Shown piece after piece: positions 1-10,883 of a DNA stretch of 64,000 nt. Each line of letters starts with the position of its first letter. Position 1 is the first letter of the stretch. Source of the stretch: Nemertoderma westbladi (lineage: Eukaryota > Xenacoelomorpha > Nemertodermatida > Nemertodermatidae); NCBI GenBank assembly GCA_032718475.1, contig JAUCBJ010005393.1:124001-188000 (forward strand). The letters are read 5' to 3'. Made by a program: the position numbers and the translations under genes. Under the pieces are notes generated by a model that saw only the letters and a list, made by a program, of their open reading frames with translations, was not told the origin of the DNA and made no database searches.

Positions 1-453
1 TTTTTGGAGTGTGTTTGGGTGTGTTCGACTGTGTTAGGTTATGTTGCTCTATATGTACCTTCCTTCATTATTTCATTCATCCAGGTCAGGTCAGGTATTC
101 TAGGTCATTGATAAAGAAAACTTGCCACCTCCATGCAGCATAAAGGAGGTGCCACCTGTAGCTGCATAGACCCTCTTACTAGGGCAAATCTGGTCCTGTA
201 ACTGCCATGGAAAGGATCCCTATTGTAGCAATTCATTTAATAAAAGTGTCATCATCTTTAGAAAACGTGAGATCCTAGAATATAAAGCTCTGGTAGTGTT
301 GGGAACATGCACTTTCATCGTGTTTGCGCCAAGAAATGTGATGGATTATTGTATGCAATATGCTATATTCAGGATAAGTCTAAGAAACACTTTGCTGAAG
401 AAACTCTAAAATACTTTGAGGATAAAGGCGTCACCATCAATTAAATAATAACG
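1..453. other. Unassigned DNA with one short open frame
   Basis: No family is recognised here. On the + strand an uninterrupted 45-codon frame runs from ATG at 307 to TAA at 442-444, with a composition that looks coding (many K, D, E and three C). It could be the end of a transposase or a host exon relic, but I cannot assign it. The 5' 60 bases are GT-rich. Confidence 0.2.
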
Positions 454-1358
454 TGTTACGGGTGTTGGTGCTAGGGAGATTCTAGCGCCCTATGTGGGTT
501 GTTTGGTGGATTCGCAGGCACATTAACACACTGTTACACACACAAAGCAAAGGGCTGAAGGGTCTTAACATCGACAATGATTAGGTTTGACTGATCTGTA
601 TAGGCCTAATGCGAACGGACAGCGCAACTGCAATAAGGTTACTCAGGGAAGATACTCACACTCAGTGTGTTGAATGCTGGAGTTCGGGCCAGTCAATGGC
701 AGTAACCAGCTGACAAATATGATACCGACCTGACATATTGCGGTGCTGCAGTGACTTTCTCCAGTCAGCCAGTAGCGGCAGTCTGCTACTCTAGTACTCT
801 GTAATCTAACTGAGGGATAACATCGAGGAAAACCCTTCTTCTATCTTCTGATGGTTGAACCAGTTCAGCAGTTAGTTTATTGTATAACAATCAAAGCAAT
901 AATAATAACAATATCAAACAGAATAGTAGAATAACAGAAACGTGAGTGCGAATGAGAGCTGGTGTGTAAGCATAAATGTACCGGTAGTGTAGTGTAGTGT
1001 AGTGCTGAAAAGTATGGCCTATTAGCAACCCAACATGGGGTATGTAAAATAATACCGAGTCTGATAATTATGATTTAAATTGCACTATATATACATTCGG
1101 TAAATTCGGTATTGCCATACTTGCTAGGTTGCTAATTGCTAGGTGGCGTAATATAAAGGAAATTAACAAGGACAACAATGTTAACAAATTTGGTATACAG
1201 TATAAGGGATACAGGCATTTATAACGGGATTCCCTGAGTTGGCGAAGGAATCCCGACTGGGTTTTGTCGTGGTTTGATACGCGTCGCGTTTACACTTATT
1301 ACTTGTTATTTATTCAGTTGATCTGTGTAGAGTTGGGAAGCAAGATGGTTTTAACCTT
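454..1358 (+). other. Unassigned, possibly an old LTR or element 5' part
   Basis: The segment opens with TGTTACGGGTG, the kind of start LTRs use. A similar start (TGTTACGGTAG) occurs at 10884. It contains a (GTAGT)n run near 990 and no open frame of note. No partner repeat was found to prove it is an LTR, so this is a weak inference. Confidence 0.15.
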
Positions 1359-2204
1359 GTGGGACGCTACCAGGGGGGAAACAGGAGGGACACTCAGTGG
1401 GACCACCTGCAAAGCGATATCGTGAGTTAATAACGCCAACGCCCAAGGATCCAACAACGGGGCTCGGCAAGACAGTATCAATGAGAATGAGTAGCCTCAA
1501 GAGCAAACAGGAGGGGAGGAAGCGACCCAGGCAGGATGATGATAGAGGTAAAGAACTGAGATGGTTCCTGGAAGGTGCGGGAGGAGCACTATAGGACTCT
1601 AGGACTAATTGCGGGTGATGTCGATATGCCTGGAAGGCACCGCATGGACACACAAGTACAAATAATTGACTGATTTAACTGACAGATTGACTGACAGAAT
1701 TGACTTGACATACTAATTGACTGAAACAGGAGGGTGGGACAATGACGGATCTCACTGACATGCTGTACACATGCGTGAGGCCCGATAAGACTGTGTGGAG
1801 AGTAAGAGCGGAAGGGGGTTGAGTATGAGAGAAGCATAGGGGGGAAAGTGCTAGGACTTGTGGGAAAGTAAAGGGTGTGAGGTCCAAGTGTGGGGAGCGA
1901 GCATTGAGGAGGGTAAGTCACATGGGACTAGTGAGCGAGGAGAACGGACAACAGAGTCCGAGACAAAATTGCGTGAGAAGTGAGGGTGATCGTCTAAATA
2001 GAGACGCCAGATGCCTTGGTACAGCTTAGCTCGCAGATGTACCAAGGCTGGGTAGTGAAAGCAGACCCAGGGGGACCAGCCTGGAAAGTTGGGCCCGAGA
2101 AGAGAATTCCACCCCACATCCAATGCTAGATTGTATTCCAGCGGAATTGGAGTGCACTTAAGGTTGATGCTATCTTCTCACCGGGAATATAACATGGGGG
2201 GGAG
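1359..2204 (+). mobile_element. BEL/Pao remnant, 3' internal untranslated part
   Basis: This purine-rich segment shares a chain of similar blocks with 52160-52370. Examples are CGCTACCAGGGG followed by AGGAGGGACACT and ATGGGACC, then a TTGAGTATGAGAG block and GTGTGGGGAGCGAGC. It ends in the polypurine run GGGGGGGAG just before an LTR start at 2205. I read it as the 3' non-coding part of a BEL-type element related to the one starting at 39602. The + strand frame at 1397-1594 looks like chance. Confidence 0.5.
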
Positions 2205-2410
2205 TGTAAGCAGAACCAATTCCCTGCACTACCCAGCAGAAAATGGGGAAAGTGGCTTTTACCAATTATTGTAACCAACAAAGGCAATACACATTGCCAG
2301 CCACAAGTAGAGATGAGAGACCATAAGCCATCTCAGGGGGACAGCGGGGCTAGCACATGGGGATAATGACAACAGGGAGTGCCAAAGGAAAGATTATAGG
2401 TTAGCCAATC
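2205..2410 (+). mobile_element. Partial BEL/Pao LTR (3' LTR start)
   Basis: It begins TGTAAGCAGAACCAATTCC and matches the LTR at 39602: the shared CTGCACTACCCAGCAG, AAATGGGGAAAGTGGC, CACTGCCAGCCACA and CATCTCAGGG blocks come in the same order. A polypurine tract lies directly upstream. The LTR is cut off at about 2410, where the 3' tail of a LINE begins. Confidence 0.6.
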
Positions 2411-3610
2411 TACTAGGATCGGCATGCTGCCTTGCAGCTGCATTTTTAAGAATGCTGTGCCGACTTGTCGACAAAATTGCACCACCACAACTCCGTATCA
2501 CACATGACATTTGCTAGAACATCCGCATCTTCAAGGCCATTGTCCTTTAAGATGCGTCTCAAGAAAGTCATAGGCTGTCCGCCATGCTTATTCACACCAC
2601 GAGGCTGCTAAAGTACAAGATTATGCACTGGCTGGACCTTATGGTGAAAGCAATGTCCTTCAAAGCGGAGGCAATTTTGTTCTAGTGTCAAGCTTGGGGG
2701 AACCAATGAGACACCTCCAATGTTATATAGTGTCTGGTTGGAGAGGTGTGCATTGTACTTGACACAATGAACCAGGCGTAGCATTCTTGTGAATGTGCCA
2801 TCCAGAGATTTGGTGTCCTCAGCAGTTAGAGCCCAGCATGGACTCCCATAGAGGAGTACTGGAACTACTGCTGCTCTAAATAATCGGACCTTAAGTGTCC
2901 GATTAATTCTCGGTGACTTCCAAATCCTGGAAAGCCTATTCAAGGATGCCCATGCCTTTCCCTTACGTATTCGAAGGTCCTCATCTGACTTCCGGATCCA
3001 TGATCCCAGGTAACAGAAGTCATCCACATGCTCAAGCATACCATCTTTTGAGCTTATGCTCATCCGATCAGAGACTTGCTGAGGACTTTCAAAGTTAACT
3101 GTCAAAATTTTGGTCTTTCTGGAGTTAATAAAAAGACCAACACTAGAAGCAGCATGTTCTAATGAGCTGAGGAGCCGTTGGGCTCCCTCTAGTGATTCTG
3201 AGAGTACTCCTAAGTCATCAGCAAAGTCTAGATCAGTTAGGTACTTGGCAGGATTTCCTCGACTTCTGGAGCCAGTAGGTAGAGTTATCATCACCCCATC
3301 ATCATTATGATGATCTAAGGACATGCGTAGAACATAGTCAACAACAATAATGAACAAGAATGGTGCAAGTGTGTCTCCTTGGAGGACGCCCCATAACACT
3401 TCAAATGGTTCTGTGTCACCGTCAACAGTAGACACAAATGTTGTCGAACCATCGTATACTGATCTGATTGCTGCAATAATTTCATCAGGAATCCCATATA
3501 ATGAAAGTATGCTGAACATACGTGAGCGAGAGACTGAATCAAAGGCCTTGAAGAAGTCAACAAAGATAACAGCCAGATGCCTGTCTTTCTTTTTTGATAA
3601 CTCATCAATT
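2411..3610 (-). mobile_element. RTE-like LINE, copy A, 5'-truncated
   Basis: The minus strand encodes the C-terminal two thirds of a non-LTR reverse transcriptase (coding about 3610 to 2608). Visible are the finger/palm start with FVDFFKAFDS, the catalytic block LDFADDLG, the LFINSRKTKIL motif, and the RTE-type thumb and tail with LRIRKGKAW, LLYGSPCWAL and GHCF. Homology to copy B stops at about 3608, so it is 5'-truncated in the RT as LINEs usually are. The 3' end is a TAG-type tail at 2411. The frame is nearly open through the RT part; the last codons after 2608 contain changes. The RTE-like assignment is by motif resemblance only. Confidence 0.75.
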
Positions 3611-3705
3611 GTAAAAAAAAATAAAATAAAAAAAATTGTCCCAAATATAAAAAACAAATATATAGATAAAACTGGTGACAATCAGCACTTGTTGTAAGTG
3701 GTATT

Positions 3706-3907
3706 TTTGAAGCTCCTGGCTAACATTTTGAAGATTTTTATAGTGATTTATAGTGTCTTGCACTTTTTACAATTGTATTATTCTAGAATAATTTATTTTA
3801 ATAATAAATATATAATATGTACTAAAACATTTTCAAAAAAAGTTGCAAAAACTAGGTAGTATAAAAAGATTGGTAAATCTTCAAAATGTTGGCCATGAGC
3901 TTCACAA
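3706..3907. repeat. Inverted repeat (hairpin, MITE-like)
   Basis: The arm at 3706-3737 is the near-perfect reverse complement of 3874-3907; both carry the core AACATTTTGAAGATTT. The AT-rich loop is about 135 bases. No transposase is present. It may be a small non-autonomous foldback. Target duplication was not resolved. Confidence 0.5.
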
Positions 3908-4746
3908 AGTACAATTGTAGGTATAGTATTTTGGGGGAATCAATTAATAAAAAGAATTTGAAATTCAATAAAAGTAATCAGGCGCTTTCATCTTCCTGCG
4001 TCCAGAGCTATGAACGACCAAAACATTTTCAACCGACTGAGGAACCTAACCTTGCTTAACCACGTTTTTCTTTCAAGCTGCAGAGTACTTTACCAATCGA
4101 GGTTCAGAGTTACTTCTAGCGATATCAGAACTGAGCTCAGAGATGTTCTCTGCAACGACTGCACAGATGACTAAATGCTCGCAAAAGCCATATTCCACAC
4201 AATTGACACAGCCAGTGAAACAACATCTAATGTAACCTTGCTAACTACAACACATCTACACTAACTAACCGCAATGACTTCTTCGTTGATTTTGTAAAAT
4301 AAGACTTCCAAGCTTCCAACCTTAAAAATAAAAAATATCCACTATAATATATTGACTAATACCAGTTGATTGACAAACTGAGACATCCTGCAACTTCGCC
4401 GATTTTGATAAGCGCAACAAGTTGTGTCTTCCTTTTCCTGTCTGTTATTGGTTGACCACAGCTCCATAAGTTTAAAAATATTTAAATAGTTGGAGGCGAG
4501 AGACCAATTTCCAATTCCTGATATAGCTTTAAAACTTTCAATCATGTGTTCATCATCAATTTTCTTATACTCTTGTACAAATTCATATTCTGTTTTTCCA
4601 CCATTGGTTTGGGTACAACATTGCTCTTTAAACCTTCTATTGGTGTCCTCACTCAAATTGAACCGAATTAATGTATAATAATTGTACCCGAAATAATTGT
4701 ACACCCACAGCGCTAAGGTGAAATTTGTTTGCTTGTAAAAATAATG
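3908..4746. other. Unassigned, two short open frames
   Basis: There is a + strand open stretch around 3985-4168 and a minus-strand frame of 140 codons at 4764-4342. Neither shows a motif I recognise. The minus-strand frame overlaps the intronic flank of the first EGF exon and is probably chance, although its composition is not absurd for protein. Confidence 0.15.
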
Positions 4747-4830
4747 TGCAAAGCCTATATGCATTGAGTTTTAATATTTATATTAATTAATGAGAAGAAT
4801 TTAAATAATTTTATCATTATTTTATTTTAG

Positions 4831-4953
4831 ATGATGATGAATGCGATAGTGGTACACACAATTGCCACAATAATGCCATCTGTACAAATGATGATGGTGG
4901 ATTCACATGTGATTGCATTTCAGGCTATTCTGGAGATGGTGTATCATGCACTG
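4831..4953 (+). CDS. cbEGF exon 1 of extracellular protein gene (partial gene)
   Basis: A 123 bp exon lies between acceptor TTTATTTTAG and donor GTAAGTT, phase 1 at both ends. With the preceding split G it encodes one EGF module of about 41 residues: Asp-rich start (DDDEC), six cysteines in EGF spacing, the NNAICTN segment, and GGFTCDC before GYSGDGVSC. The D-x-D-E-C start and the Asn between Cys2 and Cys3 are the calcium-binding EGF pattern. Such modules form rigid Ca2+-stabilised rods outside the cell. Upstream exons, including the signal peptide, are outside the window or not recognised. Confidence 0.85.
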
Positions 4954-5063
4954 GTAAGTTAATCACATAATAATTTATATCAAAAAAAATGTGCAAGTCA
5001 ATATCCATTGAGTTTGAAATATATATAAATTAATGAGAAAAATTATATTTTCATTTAAATTAG

Positions 5064-5186
5064 ATGATGATGAATGCGATAGCGGTACACACAATTGCCA
5101 CAATAATGCCATCTGTACAAATGATGATGGTGGATTCACATGTGATTGCATTTCAGGCTATTCTGGGGATGGTGTATCATGCACTG
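5064..5186 (+). CDS. cbEGF exon 2 (near-identical copy of exon 1)
   Basis: This 123 bp phase 1-1 exon follows an AATTAG acceptor and ends at GTAAGTTAATC. It encodes the same calcium-binding EGF module as exon 1, with two silent changes. As a symmetric exon it can be added or skipped without changing the frame, so the duplication simply lengthens the EGF array by one module. Confidence 0.85.
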
Positions 5187-5318
5187 GTAAGTTAATCACA
5201 TAATTATTTAATCCAATAAAAAGGTGCAAGTCAATTTCTGATCTTTCTGACTTTGATATTTGATGACTGTATTTGATATTTCATTTAAAATTGAACAGGA
5301 GTATTTTGTATGCTACAG

Positions 5319-5441
5319 ATATTAATGAATGTTCTTCCAATATTGATGATTGCCACAATAATGCAAACTGCACAAATACAGATGGTGGGTTCATTTGTGC
5401 ATGTCATTCAGGCTATGCTGGCAATGGGGTGTCATGCAGTG
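5319..5441 (+). CDS. cbEGF exon 3
   Basis: This 123 bp exon follows acceptor TGCTACAG and ends at donor GTAAGC, phase 1-1. It encodes DINEC, then six EGF cysteines, with CHNNANCTNTDGGF and GYAGNGVSC. It is clearly diverged from exons 1 and 2, so it is an older neighbour in the same array. The calcium-binding consensus is complete. Confidence 0.88.
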
Positions 5442-7116
5442 GTAAGCAAATATAATTCATCAAATTAATAACCTTATTATTATCTAATTGATTTTATTTT
5501 TTAATTTAATAATAATAATAATAATAACGAACCTGCCTATTAATAGGCCAGGGTAGTTCTTGTCAAGAGTTGAGCCGTTCAAAAACACGATGTGGTTATG
5601 TGTGTGTGTATAACCATCCAATATCTCAAAAACTCAAGCAGAGGTACGCAAAAATTTATTAACAAACTCTACATGGATTTTGGTTGTGCACAAGACTATA
5701 TTTTTTGTGGCGTTTCGATCACGGGGTCACTGAAAAATAGCGGTTTTGAAAATTTAAAGTCGAATTTCACCGATTTCAACTCGTCGAATATGCACCAACT
5801 TTTTTATTTTCGGCTATTCAGTCATTGGAGCAATATATTTGAGCCTCAGAATCTTTTCAAATATCGGCAATCTCGCACGGAACGTCGCCAAAATTTGTTA
5901 GTCCTGCAAAAAAACGCACTAATTCGTCTAAAAAAGTAAATTATTGGTTGCAGAATAATATTATTCAACTAGAAACGCCAGTAAGCTGGGTATAAGGAGA
6001 CCGTCCGCGTCCATAGACAAACGTAGTATAGTCCCTCCTCATTCATTATCATCAACCTATAAAACAATTGAACGGCCCAGTGCTTACAATTCAATCAGCT
6101 GGCCTCCAACCTAACATAGAGAAGCAGTGAGTAACCTTATAGATATTCCCATAGGATTCACTGGGAAGAGCTATTCAGCTGGCGGGGTAATACATTATAC
6201 TAACTAACAGTTGATGTTTGATTACTGTCTGGGATAGAGTGAGAGAGTAATAAATTTAGCAAGTAATATACTTCTCTGCAGTTTGGGCCTATCCATTCAA
6301 TCAATAGTAATAGCTTACTAGGCCGTCATGAGTACCAGCAGCTGATGTTTCTATCGTTGAGTTGATGGCAATTTTCGTATTTTCATTTTCGCTCACTCAG
6401 GGTACTGGTTTAGGGGCAGGTTCGTTTAAAGCAACCCCAGCTTGCTGGCTTTCTAGTATTTGGTACAGACCGGTACAAAAATAAACAACTATGGGCTCTA
6501 CCGATCTACAGGGTGGTAGGCCAGGTTAATTAACCAGACATCCGTACTTAATAAAGCTGTTAAATTTCATATACATTTATTTGAAATAAAACCGTGATTA
6601 TTTTGAATAGATCCTTTATTACTTATGAAATTGAAAGCTGAAACTTTTCCTGTTACACCCCACCCCCCCCCCCCCCCCCCCCATGTAGATCCCTCAATGG
6701 GTAAAAATAATAGCTTATTGTTTTGGTTGTAAAAGCCGTCTCTGTAACCTTCTACTTGCCCTCAATGCTAACAATATAGATTTCATTGATTCGGTAAGAA
6801 AATCAATTATGTTATTGTTTTTTCTCAGTAATGAGAATTGTAATACTGTTGTAATATGTTGTATGCGAATGGGGGGGGGGGGGGAGTCGAATAGCAAGTG
6901 GGGCGGGTGGGGCGGGTGGGTTACAGGAATGGGGAGGTGCCAATGGCTTCGCCTCTTTTCCCATTGTTCATAGCTATTGTATAACTTTATATTACTTTTG
7001 TAAAGTTCCTTCTTTAGAAATGCCAATAAAACTACCATTAAACTTTCTATTTTATTTATTTATTGTTTATTTGAGATTTTCAGATGTTCTAAATCTAATA
7101 TTTTATACTTCTTCAG
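5442..7116 (+). other. Intron between EGF exons 3 and 4, with repeats
   Basis: The intron holds an (AAT)n run near 5510-5527 and a 75-base segment (about 5985-6060) found inverted at 16030-16105. It also has a C20 tract at 6663-6682 and a G14 tract at 6871-6884. The open frames inside it look like chance. No exon with EGF spacing was seen between 5442 and 7116. Confidence 0.5.
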
Positions 7117-7242
7117 ATTTTAATGAATGTTTAAACGAAACTGACAATAATTGCCATATTTACGCAAACTGCACGAATACTGTGGGAGGATTCTGGTGTG
7201 CTTGCCTTCCCGAATATAATGGCGATGGGATTTTATGCATTG
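7117..7242 (+). CDS. cbEGF exon 4
   Basis: A 126 bp exon lies between acceptor CTTCAG and donor GTTAGAG, phase 1-1. With the split G it encodes DFNEC and a six-cysteine EGF module of about 42 residues (CHIYANCTNT, GGFWCAC, YNGDGILC). The donor is non-optimal (GTTAGA), so splicing here could be weak or regulated; that is inference. It precedes the terminal exon in the same phase. Confidence 0.82.
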
Positions 7243-8909
7243 GTTAGAGTAGCAATAAATACATTTAAATTTCAAACACTGCAAAATAAGTCTATGTTCT
7301 TGAAAAACTATAAATATACCAATACATACTACTAGTAGGCACAACTTCAAAACGTATTTAGAATTTTATCATTTTCAGCATTAGTCATCAAAGAATTAAA
7401 GCTACTGAACTAGCTCCACACCATGCGAAACAAGCCATATACCATCATTCGACAAAGGTAGACAGACAGACAGACACAGTAAGGGGAGAGTAAGTATCGA
7501 GTTCAATAGAAAAATAGGAGAAAGCTAAATCATAGGTTCAATTAGTGTAAACGAGGTCCATAAATAAGAGACAAACGAGGCCCATAAATAAGAGACCTTC
7601 GTGTGAAGTAGACCCACTGACGGTTGGGTTGATGGTCGGGCCACTTTGACAAACAAGGAGGGGGGGGGGGTTGGTGGTGTGAGGGGGAGTAGGGCATTGA
7701 AAATGCTAAAATTGTAAATAAGTTTTGTAGTTGTACTATTTATTGGTATTGGTTATATAAGTTGTAGCAGCATGCATGGCTGTAGTTAGTTTATATGTTA
7801 TTGATTATGATATAATATTCAGTGACAGACATGGGTGCATCATTATGCATTGCAAATTCTGTCTGTGCTGAAAATTTTAATGAAAAAAACTTACCTGAAA
7901 ATGGAAATTTTAAAACTGTCGATGCTGAAACATATTTGCGAATTTGTTACCGGTATCTAATAATCTGTCGTTTTATATTAATTAATTAATCATGGAAATT
8001 CATATTAATATTAAAGTGATTGAAAGAAACATAGCTGTTGATTAATGTGATAACCAATAAATTATAAATAAAAAAAAGTTGGCGTGTGTGGGATTCTTAC
8101 AAACAAGTGGTTTATAAATGGTTGCTTTTCGTTATTTGTGTAATTTAGCCTCAACTTTTATAAAATTATATTAATTTGAAAAAGGCTCTATTTCTTACCA
8201 ATATTTTTAAAATTTAGTTAATTAATCTAACTTTTTTCACTAATTTTCCAGAAAATTTGTTAAAAACAAGTCTTTTTTAACTAATTTTAGATTAATGTAC
8301 AGCTAGCTCACTCAATCTTCCGTCTGTACATTACCGGTACTTGTACAAGGTAACACAGTAGGCCTAGTACAACTGTACAGTACAGCAGTACAATCTGAAT
8401 AATTGGAATTGGTGATAGTGGATAGACCTGTCTAGCTGTCTCATCCTCAGATCCTACAGAATGGCTGTTAGCAGTACCAGACCTGGTGGTAGGCTTACTA
8501 AATATTGACGATCTGTACGTGCTCGAAAATTTGAATCAGCAAAATAAAGCGATGTTTTCCGAGCTACTGCCTCAGAAATCTTAGCATATCTATCTGAAAG
8601 CCTGTGTATCTTTAATAGAATATTATACACAATGATAACGCTGGTGATTTTCTTTTCAAATAAAACAATATATTCGATATAAAAACGTAACGGAAATAAA
8701 AACAATATTTTCCACTCATTTTCTCAAAATTGAGTTATTCTGCCCTCATGCACTCGCACAGAATAGTTGAATTTCGCTAATAATTGAAAATGAGTGAAAA
8801 AAAGCGGTGTTTTCCGCTTACTTTTTTTTTATCGAATAATAGTCATATCTTCTGGTTCTTTTAGTGACATATTAAATCATTAATTGGCCAAATTCTTTGA
8901 TTTTCGCAG
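7243..8909 (+). other. Intron before the terminal exon
   Basis: The intron contains a (CAGA)n stretch near 7462-7475, a 24 bp direct duplication (ACGAGG-CCATAAATAAGAG type) at about 7550-7597, and a short G run near 7660. No further EGF exon is visible. It ends in the acceptor TTTTCGCAG. Confidence 0.5.
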
Positions 8910-9790
8910 ATAACAACGAGGTAATACGTATACAATTGATACTAACATACAACGTTCCAGGCAGCCTATGTATTGACCAAAGAGAAGATTTCCAAGCTAA
9001 TTTAGAAAGTTTTGATGAGCTCTTAGAATCTATTCTACCAGATAACGAAGATGATACTAATGTTGTAATATTGAGGATCACATGTGGATCTTTACTTTTA
9101 GAAGCAGAATTCTCAACAACAAACACCAATATAAGTGAATCAGAATTCTCCAACTCAATAGAAGATACTTTGGAATATTTGCCACCGCTTTCATTGAATG
9201 GTGTTCTATATGACTTCGGGGGCACTACCTCTCAAGTAGCATTGAATTACAGTGTTACCTACACTCCGTGTCTAACTGTTTCAATTAGAGCTATTGAAGA
9301 TGCAATCCGATCAGTGTTTGAGGATACAGTTGGAAGTATGAAGATAAACATTGATGCTGAAGAAGAATGTTTTGGAAGAGATAACCAATATGGTCGGCGA
9401 TTTGTTACCATTTTCGTGTACAAGAATAAGTTGGAGCTGCTAAGGAGAGGTTTAGATCAGGGATTCAAAGCAGAACTGAGTAGTGGTTTAGTGGTAACGT
9501 TTGCTGACAAACATCTCGCTGTTCAGTTGTATCAAATGGAACATGGGGAATTAACTTCAGTCATGCCTGAATCCTCAACTAATGCTATTACAGACAGAGT
9601 TACTGAATCCTCAGTCGATACGTCTACTGCTATGCCTACAATGACTGATACCAAGGGAACTACTACATCGAAAATAGCCACAACTACAATCTCAGCTACT
9701 ATGGAAACCACAGAAAGGGCTGAATCATATCATACTTATCCAAAAAATATTGTAATCATTTTTGCATATCTTGTTGTGCGCCTATTTTAA
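8910..9790 (+). CDS. Terminal exon: unassigned ectodomain, Ser/Thr stalk, hydrophobic C-terminus
   Basis: The exon opens after TTTTCGCAG in phase 1 (G plus AT gives Asp) and runs 293 codons to TAA at 9788-9790. Residues 1-80 and about 85-195 each look like an alpha/beta unit with few cysteines. The first has ITCGSLLLEAEF, which recalls the GS-containing strand of SEA domains, but I cannot assign the fold. Residues about 210-270 are Ser/Thr-rich (SSTNAITD, MTDTKGTTTSK), a likely O-glycosylated stalk. The last 14 residues (NIVIIFAYLVVRLF) are hydrophobic with no cytoplasmic tail, fitting a GPI-anchor signal or a tail transmembrane helix. With the EGF exons this suggests a cell-surface adhesion-type protein. 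Confidence 0.72.
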
Positions 9791-9795
9791 ATAAA
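9790..9795 (+). promoter_or_regulatory. Poly(A) signal overlapping the stop codon
   Basis: AATAAA begins at the last base of the TAA stop codon. If used, cleavage about 15-30 bases later would leave a very short 3' UTR. A weaker ATTAAA lies near 9916 and could serve instead. Confidence 0.5.
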
Positions 9796-10439
9796 CATTC
9801 TCGGGAAATTACTTCATGTGTACTAAATTTGTTTTAATGCAGCTACGTTGAACTTAGTGATATTATAGACAATATGACAAATGAATCTTAATCGTTGTGT
9901 ATTCCTAATAGTTAGTTATTAAACATAACACAATGAAACCATTAAATGATGGCTAAACCCTACCTGGCTAAACCCTACACTATATTTTCATTAGTAAACT
10001 ACACTGGTGGGTAGCACAACACTGTGGCAGGTACAATGATTGTGCTGAGTACCTAACATTTGTCTACTGACAAATTTGTCTCTTGTCTACTGAGTGGTAC
10101 AGGAAACCAACACACACTGGACTGCTTCTTAATGCCACCTCTTGTGCCCCTGATTCCTATAAACGTGGTGTAGCCCATGGGATGTTTCACCCGTGGGATG
10201 TTTGAAATCACCAAAGGGGGGGGGATGGATTCCGACTCCACTCTGCTGTGGTAGTCGCGAAGAATATTCTCCATGACAACCAGTATCTGGATGTTATATT
10301 TATACTTTTTAAATTTTGATACATAATATTGTTTTTCAGCTGATCTAAGGATTTTTTCAACTGATTATGGTATGTTTTATATTGTTTTATATTATTTTCT
10401 AGTGTAGGATTCTAAGATTGGGTGGCGTAAAGTTTGTTA
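9796..10439. other. Intergenic, nothing recognised
   Basis: Contains a short duplicated phrase (GGCTAAACCCTAC, near 9951 and 9967) and no coding signal I can support. Confidence 0.4.
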
Positions 10440-10883
10440 TATTTTATTTAGATTTTACAAGTGGAGGTGTCAACCAGGGTTTCCGAGGAATTTCGTTCTT
10501 TATTAAATTTTTTTCGGTAGGTGTTTGTTTGTAATAATGCCCTAGATCGTTGTAGAAAATTTCAAATTTCATCTCGAGTGGGTCTGAGAGGTCTTTGTAC
10601 GTCCAGTTCATATTTTTTTGTAAGTCAGAAAGAATTCTGGATTGTTTAAATATAAGTTTATAAGATTATTTAGTATTCATAAAATATAAGTTGTCTGTGG
10701 GGGTGGGGTAAAGTAGCATGAATAGTTCTGTATAATAATTAATGTTGTTAAGTGATCGGTTGTTCCTAATTGGCCCGTGAATACTACATACGAAATTAAT
10801 TTGTTAGAAATGTTTGTTGATATGTGATCAATTACAGTTCTAGAATGTGGCGTAATTCTTGTTGGTTTATCAATTAATTGTTC
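10440..10883 (-). pseudogene. CR1/L2-like LINE remnant (endonuclease end and linker)
   Basis: Reading the minus strand from 10883 gives EQLIDKPTRITPHSRTVIDH, then LGTTDHL and IIIQNYSC. After a gap come MNWTYKDLSDP and NEIPRKPW. These match, in order, the endonuclease C-terminus and the linker of the ORF2 at 35920-32663 (PTRITPHS, TTDHLSS, IIQNYSC, EIPRKPW). It is a decayed fragment of the same LINE family with stops and frameshifts. It ends abruptly at 10883, where an LTR-like sequence begins. Confidence 0.72.

Larger units (their letters stand above)
4747..5213 (+). repeat. Tandem duplication of an EGF exon with its intron flanks
   Basis: Two segments of about 233 bases, near 4747-4980 and 4985-5213, are similar across the upstream intron (GCATTGAGTTT, ATTAATGAGAA), the 123 bp exon and the donor (GGTAAGTTAATCACATAAT). 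The exons differ at about two positions (GATAGTGG/GATAGCGG and GGAGAT/GGGGAT). The introns have diverged more than the exons. Confidence 0.85.

Noticed and set aside
3350-3697. Plus-strand frames over LINE copies A and B (also 14344-15142)
   Set aside because: They are the complement of the RT coding sequence.
4342-4764. 140-codon minus-strand gene
   Set aside because: It overlaps the intronic flank duplicated with the EGF exon and has no recognisable motif.
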